A stretch of DNA of 64,000 nt from Olavius sp. associated proteobacterium Delta 1 (GTDB taxonomy: Bacteria > Desulfobacterota > Desulfobacteria > Desulfobacterales > JAFDCJ01). Both the position numbers and the translations under genes were made by a program. The notes below the pieces were generated by a model. It did not search any database and had not been told where the DNA came from. It worked only from the letters and a program-made list of their open reading frames with translations. Positions 9,027-18,500 of the stretch are shown here, piece by piece (the stretch's first letter is position 1; each line of letters starts with the position of its first letter). The stretch is taken from the NCBI GenBank assembly GCA_902749685.1, contig CACVKW010000363.1, positions 38,745 through 102,744 on the forward strand. The letters are read 5' to 3'.

Positions 9027-9239
9027 TTAGGCGAGGTCCAGAAATTGCTTATAATCGGTTATTTTCTTGACAAAACTCGTATCAGATTGTTTAAGAAGAC
9101 CTGTCCGGCAAAGCATAATATCCTGGTTCTGGAAACCGTTGCTCCGCCGTCAGGTCATGTGCAAGGAATTCGTCCCAATGATCTCAGATTTTTCATTCGG
9201 CAGGATTGTTGTTGAAGGGCAAACCTGCAACAGCGACAT
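9027..9239 (-). pseudogene. Small ORF of 70 codons with one in-frame TGA
   Basis: Reading the minus strand from ATG 9239 to TAA 9027 gives a single frame broken only by TGA at 9150-9152 (codon 30). The C-terminal part ends DTSFVKKITDYKQFLDLA, which looks like real protein, and a terminator lies about 57 bp beyond the stop on the same strand. The ORF could be a decayed small gene, a start at an internal codon, or a recoded TGA (a one-base change from Cys or Trp codons). I recognise no family, and the ribosome site (AAAGG, 11 bp spacing) is poor. The rest of the 8827-9444 gap holds nothing else I can name. Confidence 0.3.
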
Positions 9240-9444
9240 TAAAAGTGAAACCTTTGGATAATATTTTTCTACGTGTCTTTGTGTCTTAGTGGCGAATATA
9301 TTTTTTCATAAAATGCCAAGAAATGACAATTATGACTCTAAGAAGTGGCTTCAAAACCATCGGTTTTGTAAGGCCATCCATATTTGATCGACATAACTTC
9401 AGGTTTTATAATGTTTCTAACAGATATTTGAAAGGGTTACCAGT

Positions 9445-9918
9445 ATGCTATCCCAATTCAACAATGAGGTATTATCCTACGGCCCGACGGCCGTACTGCC
9501 GCAAAATTTAAACAGTGGTTGGATTACAAAGCTGCAAAAAGCGGCCGATGAGTTTCTCGACAGCAATTTTGATCTCCATGAATGCAAAGACCCGAGGGAT
9601 GTCGGCGACCCGATTTTGATGGCTTGTGTCTATGAAATATTAGCCTATCAGGCAGGCGAACATGTTGATGTAACTCCCGATGACATGGCCGAAAAAATGA
9701 CTGTCTATGCGCTCTCGATTATCATGGAAGCAGTTCATCGCGAGGACGACATCGGATTGGAAATGCCGAATCTTGATAATGTCCTGTCCCTAGACAGAAT
9801 CATCGCCTTTAAAAAAACCAACCCGGATTTTATCAAGTTTTTAAAACAGGTGTGTATTGTGCGAAATTCTGATAAAGGGTGGTTTAAAAATATCAAGGAG
9901 AAACTGCTGACCAGCTAA
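9445..9918 (+). CDS. Hypothetical protein, 157 residues
   Basis: An acidic, soluble, mostly helical protein with no signal peptide or membrane segment. I do not recognise a family. It has a patch GDPILMACVYEILAYQAGEH and a helical central region (PDDMAEKMTVYALSIIMEAV). The ATG at 9445 has GAAAGGG nine bases upstream, a good ribosome site, which supports the start. It stands between two non-coding regions, and its stop codon is fused to a copy of the boundary motif (9916-9936). The next gene downstream is a signalling phosphatase, but the 340 bp gap argues against one transcript. Confidence 0.7.
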   Translation: MLSQFNNEVLSYGPTAVLPQNLNSGWITKLQKAADEFLDSNFDLHECKDPRDVGDPILMACVYEILAYQAGEHVDVTPDDMAEKMTVYALSIIMEAVHREDDIGLEMPNLDNVLSLDRIIAFKKTNPDFIKFLKQVCIVRNSDKGWFKNIKEKLLTS

Positions 9919-9936
9919 TTGCTCCGCCCTGAAATC
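9916..9936 (+). repeat. Gene-boundary motif, copy at a stop codon
   Basis: The sequence TAATTGCTCCGCCCTGAAAT starts at the stop codon of the 9445-9918 gene. An inverted copy at 10161-10180 ends just before an ATG, so the 340 bp between forms an inverted pair. Confidence 0.6.
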
Positions 9937-10260
9937 GGAGATGGCCGGGGTAAGGGTGAATAAAATGCTGTTTCAGTCTATTATATCCCTTTCCCCTTCG
10001 GCAATCGCCGCCAATCGGAACATAGTTATGGCAACGCGCATCATCGCAAACGAAAAAAAACCGAAAAAATGCGCAGCATAAAATAATTATTCCGCGGAAT
10101 TTATATAAAACGACAATCATCAATCTTCACCAAAAAGTTTGGAAACTTGCAATATGCTACTTTTCAGGACGGAGTAATCATGCGAACTATAGTCCAATAC
10201 GCATTTGCCATTGCTGCCTTAACCGTATATGGCGGCCAGGTCTGACCGGTTTTAGAGACA
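9919..10260. other. 342 bp gap with an inverted pair of boundary motifs and an upstream leader frame
   Basis: Apart from the two motif copies (9916-9936 and 10161-10180) the gap holds a frame starting at ATG 10180. It runs 21 codons, meets TGA at 10243-10245, and then continues in the same frame into the phosphatase gene. No other gene is seen. Confidence 0.6.
10161..10180 (-). repeat. Gene-boundary motif, inverted copy before a start codon
   Basis: TTTTCAGGACGGAGTAATCA directly precedes ATG 10180. In this orientation its GGACGGAG acts as a plausible Shine-Dalgarno sequence at 5-6 bp spacing. Confidence 0.6.
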
Positions 10261-11712
10261 ATGCCCCCCGTGACGCTGGGGGTTATCATTTTAACCTCGT
10301 TTATAGTCGCCCTGACTGTAGGAGCCCGGTTAAGGCCTCGTTTTGTTGGCCAGGCACCTGAGATCTTACAACCCAAACGCACCTTCATGCTTGAGCTTGG
10401 TTTGTGCCTGTTCGCCGGTGTTCTGATAAATGCTTACAATTTGATTTTCTATGCCCTGCCGCTCGTCAACACCATCGCGATGATGACCGGAGGTGCCGTA
10501 GCAGGCTTTTTTATTGGCCTGGACTCGGCCCTGGCGCGGGAAAGATACGGTATTCAAAAAGCATTGTCACGGGATCACACCCTCCCGCTGCCGAAACGCC
10601 TGTTTTCAATGACCCGCAAGTTTTCTTTCGTGGCTCTGATAACCGCCCTGTTCGTCGCGACGGTCCTGGCCATGGTGTTTGCCCGCGATATTGTCTGGCT
10701 GACCAAAATCGGGCAGGATGATGCCGCCATTGCCCACGCTCAAATGTCGGTCACGTCTGAGATATTTTTTATTATGGCCGTTCTGATGGTCCTGGTGGTG
10801 AACTTGATCATCTCATATTCCCGCAATCTGAAACTACTTTTTAATAATGAAACCCGGGTGCTGGAACAGGTCAGCCAGGGTGATCTTTCGCAAAAAGTGC
10901 CGGTTGCCACCAATGATGAATTCGGGTTAATCGCCGGACACACCAACAATATGATTGATGGTCTGAGACACCGCATTCAGCTTGTCACCGCCCTCAAACT
11001 GGCAGAGGAACTGCAGCAGAATCTGCTGCCCCGGCAAGACCCGCAGGTGGCGGGGTTGGATATCGCGGGCACCTGTATTTACTGCGATGAAACCGGCGGA
11101 GATTATTACGATTATTTTAACTTGCCGGATGACCGGCTGGGCATTGTGGTAGCCGATGCATCCGACCATGGCGTCGGCGCCGCAATGCATATGACAACGG
11201 TTCGGGCATTTCTTCATTTCGGTATCCGTAATTATCACGGTCCGGCCCGGCTCCTCACAGCTGTCAACACCCATGCAACCCGTGACAGCTCCCGGACCGG
11301 CCATTTTATGAGCGTGTTCTTCTTAGAAATTTCTACGAAAAGCAAGTCTTTGCGATGGGTGCGGGCCGGACACGAGCCGGCCCTGGTATATGACCGGGCC
11401 GGGAACACGTTTACCGAGCTCAGCGGTAAAGGCATGGTGCTGGGAGTTGACGAGGCTTATCGATATGAAGAAATTTCGCGGGAAGGCTGGAATCCGGGCG
11501 ATATCATTTTAATCGGTACGGATGGTATCCATGAAACCCGCAATGAAAATGATCAGATGTTTGGGCAGCAACGGATACATGAAATTATTCAACAACATGC
11601 CGACGCCTCTGCCAAGGATATCAACAACAACATCATCAACTCTGTCCGGAATTTTAGGGGGAAAGCGTCCCAGGAAGATGATGTAACACTGGTGGTGATC
11701 AAGCTGCTTTAG
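10261..11712 (+). CDS. Membrane-bound SpoIIE/RsbU-type PP2C phosphatase with HAMP domain
   Basis: The N terminus has about five membrane helices (for example VTLGVIILTSFIVALTVGA, FALITALFVATVLAMVF-like and EIFFIMAVLMVLVVNLI). A HAMP linker follows (VLEQVSQGDLSQKVPVATND), then a PP2C-type serine phosphatase domain from about residue 245: GLDIAGTCIY, GGDYYDYF, RLGIVVADASDHGVGAAM and GDIILIGTDGIHE give the acidic metal ligands. Such proteins dephosphorylate anti-sigma-factor antagonists or similar partners in response to a membrane signal. No STAS or RsbW-like partner is adjacent. The same frame is open upstream to ATG 10180, which has the better ribosome site, except for one TGA at 10243; with that codon read through, the first helix would be about 27 residues longer. 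Start at 10261 is therefore provisional. Confidence 0.88.
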   Translation: MPPVTLGVIILTSFIVALTVGARLRPRFVGQAPEILQPKRTFMLELGLCLFAGVLINAYNLIFYALPLVNTIAMMTGGAVAGFFIGLDSALARERYGIQKALSRDHTLPLPKRLFSMTRKFSFVALITALFVATVLAMVFARDIVWLTKIGQDDAAIAHAQMSVTSEIFFIMAVLMVLVVNLIISYSRNLKLLFNNETRVLEQVSQGDLSQKVPVATNDEFGLIAGHTNNMIDGLRHRIQLVTALKLAEELQQNLLPRQDPQVAGLDIAGTCIYCDETGGDYYDYFNLPDDRLGIVVADASDHGVGAAMHMTTVRAFLHFGIRNYHGPARLLTAVNTHATRDSSRTGHFMSVFFLEISTKSKSLRWVRAGHEPALVYDRAGNTFTELSGKGMVLGVDEAYRYEEISREGWNPGDIILIGTDGIHETRNENDQMFGQQRIHEIIQQHADASAKDINNNIINSVRNFRGKASQEDDVTLVVIKLL

Positions 11713-11763
11713 TGTTATGTCCGATATATAACTCGACTCGGAATAATTCTTCTCTCTGATCCA

Positions 11764-11835
11764 AAATGAATTCGTATAAATTCCAAATAACAAATAAATC
11801 TCAAATTCCAAAACTCAAATTCGAAACAAATCCGA
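11764..11835. repeat. AT-rich word array
   Basis: The words AAATTCCAAATAAC, AAATCTCAAATTCC and AAACTCAAATTCG run in tandem after the phosphatase gene. They resemble the array at 1811. Only one arm is evident. Confidence 0.55.
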
Positions 11836-11877
11836 TAACATAGTGCCGGAGGATAGTAATCCTTATATGACATTGAT

Positions 11878-12147
11878 TTAGGTTTTGCACTTAAACGGGC
11901 AAAAGTGGTGAAAGCAATAACTGGCCGGATCTCCATAAGGTTTGCTGGTGGTTTCCATGCAGGTTGCAATCATTTGCCTGGACATATCTTCGTAATCCGA
12001 CCGTTTCTCTTCCTCATTTTTACACTCCATGCATATCGGCTCATGGTCATAGACGGATAAAAGTCTGCGGTCCTTATTCAGCAATGATTTCCCGCACCGT
12101 TGGCAACTCTCGGCACAGGCAAGTTGTTTTTCCCATTTTTCTTCCAT
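11878..12147 (-). CDS. Small zinc-ribbon-like protein, 89 residues
   Basis: Contains two CxxC pairs, CQRCGKSL near residue 16 and ICMECKNEE near residue 38, spaced like a zinc ribbon. The C-terminal half is also rich in Cys and His (YCFHHFCPFKC). No signal peptide. The ATG at 12147 has GGAG six bases upstream on the minus strand, which supports a real gene. Family and role unknown; it could bind zinc and act as an adaptor or nucleic-acid-binding protein. It is divergent from the megasynthase gene. Confidence 0.65.
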   Translation of the reverse strand: MEEKWEKQLACAESCQRCGKSLLNKDRRLLSVYDHEPICMECKNEEEKRSDYEDMSRQMIATCMETTSKPYGDPASYCFHHFCPFKCKT

Positions 12148-12376
12148 TTTGACTCCACATTGTTTAATATTTTGGATGATTGAACATAATACACTTTTTC
12201 CTGATGATCAAGAAGCGTAAAGAGACCTCAGTCTTGACGGCAAACGCTGGGTTGAAACTGACCCCAAATTTTCAGTATTCAATACATTGGTAGGTACACA
12301 AAAAGAGCGTTCATGGCGTAACAGTGAAAGTGGACCAATATTCAATAACCTGAAATTCGCCAAAGGGTTACTTGCC

Positions 12377-12406
12377 TTGACCACTCTAATAAGGTATAAA
12401 TATAAC
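12377..12406 (+). promoter_or_regulatory. Predicted sigma-70-type promoter for the pfa-ole cluster
   Basis: TTGACC (12377-12382) and TATAAC (12401-12406) are separated by 18 bp, about 100 bp upstream of the start codon at 12509. Assigned by match to consensus only. Confidence 0.4.
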
Positions 12407-12487
12407 TTTTAATTATTAAGCCGCCGGCGTTTAAATCTAACAAGTCTAGCAGTTTTCAAAGATCAATCTCCAACCCTGGATGTGCCA

Positions 12488-12508
12488 TTTTCAGGGCGGA
12501 TTAATTAT
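12488..12508 (-). repeat. Gene-boundary motif, inverted copy before a start codon
   Basis: TTTTCAGGGCGGATTAATTA lies directly before ATG 12509. The GGGCGGA part can serve as the ribosome-binding site, eight bases from the start. Confidence 0.65.
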
Positions 12509-15500
12509 ATGAATCCGAACAAACCCATAGCTGTCGTCGGTATGGCCGGCTTATTTCCCGGTGCCGGTAATCTCGATATATTTTGGCAAAACATCATCAA
12601 CAGAGTCGATGCAACCGCTGAGGTTCGCCCGGACCGCTGGAATGTCGATCCTGATTCGATGGTTTCGGCGGATCCTCAACCCGATAAAGCCTACTCCAAA
12701 CGTTGCTGTCTGATGACGGATTTCGAATTTGACCCGTCCGGTATTGACCTTGATAAAAACCTGGTATCCGCCCTTGACCCGCTTTATCACGTGGTCCTGC
12801 ATGTCGGTCGGGAGGTCTTGTCCGAATTTCCAAACAGATCGTTAAACCGTGAACGTACCGGAGTCATCCTGGCTGCCATTGCCTTACCGACGGATTCGAC
12901 CTCCGCCGTCACCCGGGAAATTCTCGGCGCAGCAATTGAAGATAAACTATTCAGGGGGTTTGCGGCTGATCGGAAAGGCACCGGAATTAAGCCCTTTTCA
13001 CGCAACCACTATCTGGCCAGCCGTGTGACCGGCCTGCCGGGGGCGATTTTGGCAAGGGCCTTTGGCCTCGGTGGAGGAACTTATACCCTGGACGCTGCCT
13101 GTGCATCCTCCCTTTATTCCGTCAAATTGGCCTGTGATGAACTTCACTCTCATCGCGCCGACGCCATGCTGGCCGGAGGTGTTTCCAGACCCAACAGCCT
13201 GTTTACCCAGGTCGGATTCAGTCAATTAAGAGCCCTTTCTCCCTCCGGACGCTGTGCGCCCTTTGATGAAAGTGCCGACGGTCTGGTTGTCGGAGAAGGT
13301 GCCGGTATGGTGGTTCTCAAGCGCCTGGCTGATGCCGTGCGTGATGGCGATCCTATTTTCGGTCTCATCCATGGAGTCGGTCTCTCCAATGACATGCGGG
13401 GCAACCTGCTGGCCCCGGACAGCGAAGGTCAGCTGCGTGCAATGCGCCAAGCATACAATCTCTGTGGCTGGTCGCCGCATGACATTGATTTAATTGAGTG
13501 TCATGGAGCCGGAACACCTCTGGGAGATCTGACGGAGCTGAACAGTTTAAAATCGCTGTGGGGAGATTCCGGCTGGACCCGGGCCCAATGCAGCATCGGC
13601 TCGGTAAAATCCATGATCGGTCATTTATTGACCGCCGCCGGCGCTGCCGGCATGATCAAGACACTTCTGGCGCTGCATCATCATATCCGGCCCCCGTCAC
13701 TGAATTTCAAACAAGCGCCGGGCGACAGTCCGTTAAATAACGGTCCTTTTCGGGTGCAAACCGGAAGTGAAAGCTGGCAGACCGGTCAAAAAAATCGACT
13801 GCGGCGGGCAGCGGTCAGCGCCTTTGGATTCGGCGGCATCAACGCCCATATGCTGCTGGAAGAATATGATGAGAAGGCGCACGGAGCACGGCGCACGGCG
13901 CACGGTGATGGACTCAGAGTCGATTCAAAAAGCACTGTAACTCACACCATCGACCCGCCAGGCCGGCGACACGAGGTTACCGGAGAAACGGCTGAGACAT
14001 TTCCGCATTCCGCATTCCGACTTCCGCATTCACCTATAGCCATCATCGGCATGGAGGCGTCTTTCGGCTCGGCGACTTCATTGAGGGATTTTCAGGAGCT
14101 TATTTTTAACGGCAACTCCAATATCGGCGAGCGTCCCCGGCAACGCTGGAAGGGGTGCGATCGGGTCGCCGAACAGCATCTGGGTGCACACTCGCTTAAG
14201 GGTGGATATTGTCATGAACTATTGTTCGCGACCGGCGAATTCCACATCCCGCCGAATGAAATACCGGATATACTGCCCCAGCAGCTGTTAATGCTGAAAG
14301 TGGCGGCCGGGGCCATGCAGGACGCCGGGTTGCCTTTACGGCAGGATCGACCCGACACGGGGGCCATAATCGGCATTGACTTTGATTTAGAGGCCACCAA
14401 TTTCCAATTACGATGGCAATCGACCGATATAATTGATTGCTGGATCGATAAACTGAACTGGAATCCCGCTGTTCACGAAAAACAGGCCTGGTTGGAATCA
14501 TTAAAAGATACCTGCAATCCCGCCCTGACCGCCCCCCGCACCTTAGGGGCTTTAGGCGGCATCGTTGCCAGTCGCGTCGCCCGGGAATTTCGCCTGGGCG
14601 GACCGAGTTTCGCGGTATCCTGTGAAGACGCCGGCGGCTTAAAAGCCCTGGAAATCGGCGTCAGGGCCTTGCAGCAAGACGAGGCTGAAACATTTCTGAT
14701 TGGCGCCGTCGATCTAAGTGGCGACGTCCGCAACATTATTTTGATGGACCGGGCAAGACCTTTTTCCCGCAACCGGGAAGTCCGACCCTTTGATAAAGCC
14801 GCCGATGGTATTTTGCCCGGCGAGGGTGCAGCTGCCTTAATCATTAAACGGTTGGACCGGGCCCTTGCCGATGGAGACAGAATTTATTCCGTTATTAAAG
14901 GAATCGGCGGTGCCAGCGGCGGCGGAGTGGATACAGATACCCCTTCAACGGAAGCCTATCTGAGATCGCTGGAAAAATGTTGCCGGGAGGCCGACATTTC
15001 GCCTGCATCAATCAGCTTTGTGGAAACCCATGGCAGCAGCAACCCGGCCGAAGACGACCTGGAGACAATTGCCCTGAACGATTTTTTCGACGGCAACAAG
15101 GAACCCTGTGCCATCGGATCGATAAAAGCCAATACCGGTCACACGGGCGCGGCATCGGCATTGGCCTCCCTGGTCAAAACGAGTTTATGTCTATACCAGG
15201 AAATTCTGCCCCCGATACGAAATTTTACTTCCCCGAAAAACTCGCTCTGGCATAAGGAGAACTTTCATTTTCCAGTCTATCCTCAATATTGGCTTAGGGA
15301 TCGCAGTGACGGCGCACGCACAGCGATAGTCGGGTCCATGACACCCGATGGCAACTGTGCGCATGTCTTGCTTGAGGGCTATGACTACCAGGCGTCCCGG
15401 GGAGTTCAGCCGAATGTCCTGCAAAAGGTCCGGCTGGAGCGCAAAAGGCCGCTTGGCTTTCAAAATTTTGCTCTTTTTTGCGTTGAAGGGTCCAACCGGC

Positions 15501-18500
15501 AGGCCCTGCTCGCCGGACTGGATGCCCTGAATCAGTACATTGATAAATCCATGGCGGCGGCAAGCGGTGATATAGAATCATCGCCAACTGAATCTGTCGA
15601 AGAAACAGCCCGTGCCTGGTATCTTGCAAACGGAACCAACCCTGATCTTGAGTTGGCCGTATCGATTGCGGCTGGTGATTTTAGCGACCTCAAAAATTGG
15701 ATTGCCGACGCCAAAGAAGCAATTCTTTCGGACAACCCTCGAAAAATGGGAAGGACCGGCGGTATTCATTTTTCACCCCAGCCCCGGGGAGGCAAAGGGA
15801 AACTGGCGTTTGTATTTCCGGAATCGGGCAATCACTATCTGGGTATGGGACGCGATATCGGGGTGCAGTGGAGCCAGATTTTACGCGAAATGGACGACAG
15901 CACCTCACAGTTAAAGACCCAGCTTCTGCCGGGCTGTTATGTTCCCTGGCGGGTTTCCTGGGAGCCGGGATGGCAGACGGATGCCTATCGGAAAATCATT
16001 TCCGATCCCCACCACATGATCTTCGGACAGGTGGTGCATGGCGGCGTCATGGCCAACCTGATAAAGTATTTCGGAATTCGACCGGCGGCAGTAATCGGCT
16101 ATAGCCTGGGCGAATCAGCCGGCTATTTTGCGATGAATGTCTGGCCGGAGCGCGGCGAGATGCTCAAGCGGATGCAGGACACAAATTTATTTTCTACTGA
16201 ATTGGCCGGACCCTGTAACGCCGCGCGGCAGGTTTGGAGGATCCCCGCTGGCGAAGGCGTCGACTGGACCGTGGCGGTGGTCAATCGCTCGGCTGATGCG
16301 GTGCGCCGGGTCCTGAACCGTTTTCCGACCACGAGTTTATTAATTATTAACACCCCCCAGGAGTGTGTCATCGGTGGACGCCGGCCGGATGTTGAATCCG
16401 CCATCAAAGATCTGAATTGCGAAGCCATTTTTCTCGATGGTGTTGTCACGGTTCACTGTGATGCGCTAAAACCGGTAGCCGATGCGTATCGGGAATTGCA
16501 TGTATTTCCCACCAGTCAACCTGAAGATATTCGCTTTTACAGCTGCGCGCTCGGACGCGCCTATGACATCACCGGTGATAAGGCAGCCAATTCCATTCTC
16601 AACCAGGCGCTGCATGGTTTCGACTTCACGGCCACGGTCAACCAGGCCTACCAGGACGGCGTCCGCCTATTCCTGGAAATGGGTCCTTTCTCGTCCTGCA
16701 CCCGTATGATCAAGCGTATTCTGCATCAAAAACCCCACCTGGCCCTGTCGGCGTGTGTCAGGGGCGAACAGGATCACGCCACGATTATCAAGGTTCTGGC
16801 TGCTTTAATCGCCGAGCGGGTTCCGGTGGATCTGGCAGCGCTTTACGGCCATGATGCCTATGCACCGTCATTGATTGAGCCGCCTGAAATCATCGCCGGG
16901 CAACAAATAAAAGTAACAGTTGGCGGATCGATGGAAGGCGGAAATGAAATCGAAGTCGGAAGTCGGAAGGCGGAATTTGGAAAACAGAAGGCAGACGACA
17001 GAAGACAGAATCTGGAAGTCGGAAGGCGGAAGGCGGAAGGCGGAATTGAGGAAAACACGGTCCAGGGGGCAGAAAATGGTGGGCAACTGCCCGGGACGGG
17101 TTCTCCGATGTCAGAGTTGATTGAATCGGCCAATCAAATTGCCACTAAGACAGCCGAAGCCCATCAGAAATTTTTGGAGCTCTCCAACGAGTTGACCCGG
17201 TCCTATGCCGAGACATTTGATCTCCAAACCAAGCTCCTGCAGCGTGCCATAGAAGAATCAGAGGACTCGATGCCACCTCTCGAGGTCAATCCTCCTGATT
17301 CCGGCGTTCCACCTTCTAAATTCGAGACTCCTGAGCCGGAAACTCCGCACTCCGCATTGCGACTGCCACATTCCGATCTTCCGACTTCCGCATTCCGACT
17401 TCCCACTTCCGAACCGGTTTTCTCCCGCAAGGCCTGCCTTGAGTTTGCCATCGGATCTGCAGCCAAGGTACTGGGACCGGAATTTGCAGCCGTGGACACT
17501 TATGAAGCCCGGGTAAGGTTGCCGGACGAACCGTTGATGCTGGTGGATCGTATCCTGAGCATCGATGGTGAAAAAGGCGCACTGGGTTCCGGAAGCATTG
17601 TTACCGAGCATGATGTTTTACCCGGCGCCTGGTATTTGGATGGCGGCCATGCCCCGGTCTGCATTTCGGTAGAAGCCGGTCAGGCGGATCTGTTTTTATG
17701 CGCTTATTTGGGCATTGATCTTAAAGTGCAGGGCCGGCGAACATACCGGCTGCTGGATGCAACGGTAAAATTTCACCGGGAATTGCCGGTGCCGGGTGAG
17801 ACCATCCGCTATGAAATTGAAATTGAAAAATTCCTCCGCCAGGGCGACACCTATCTTTTTTTGTTTCACTTTAACGGCTATATCGGCCAGGCACCGCTCA
17901 TTACCATGACCAACGGCTGCGCCGGATTTTTCACCGAAGAAGAAGTCGAAAATTCCGGCGGCATCATCCTTACCGAGGAAGATAGACAACTGCGCGCGGG
18001 CATAAAGCCTGCAAACTGGCAAAATCTGGTTCAACTGGGTCCGGCCGGTTATGACGATACGTCGATCCAGGCCTTGCGGGAAGGCAATTTGGCCCGCGGC
18101 TTCGGCAAAGCATTTGAAGGCATTACACTGCCGGAAAATCTGAGGCTTCCCGGCGGTCGCATGAAATTGATCGACCGGGTCATCAGCCTGGACCCGGCCG
18201 GCGGACGGTTTGGATTGGGATTGATCCGGGCCGAGGCCGATATTGAGCCGGAGGCCTGGTTTTTAACCTGCCATTTCGTCGACGACATGGTGATGCCGGG
18301 CACCTTGATGTATGAATGCTGCGCCCACACCTTGCGCATATACCTTCAGCGTATCGGATGGGTAACGGAAAATCCGGCGGTCTTTTATGAGCCGGTCAGA
18401 GAAGTCGAAGCGACTCTAAAATGCCGGGGACCCGTGACACCGGCAACCGCCACGGTCGTATATGAAATAGAAATCAAAGAAATCGGCTATCGACCGCAAC

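Larger units (their letters stand above)
12148..12508. other. 360 bp intergenic region upstream of the megasynthase
   Basis: Contains the predicted promoter at 12377-12406 and a boundary-motif copy at 12488-12508. Part of it (12240-12350) holds phrases such as GAAACTGACCCC and AGTGGACCAATATTC. They look like remains of mobile or repeated DNA, but no ORF or inverted ends can be assigned. Confidence 0.5.

Noticed and set aside
10243..10282. Selenocysteine insertion at TGA 10243
   Set aside because: The stem is short and farther from the TGA than in known bacterial SECIS elements, and the position is within a membrane helix.
12240..12350. Insertion sequence remnant upstream of the megasynthase
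   Set aside because: Some phrases recall IS flanks, but no transposase fragment, inverted ends or target duplication can be shown.
16858..17133. Minus-strand ORF with repeated SAFRLPTS-type peptides
   Set aside because: It is the antisense reading of the left word array in the megasynthase linker; the plus-strand frame is the continuous one.
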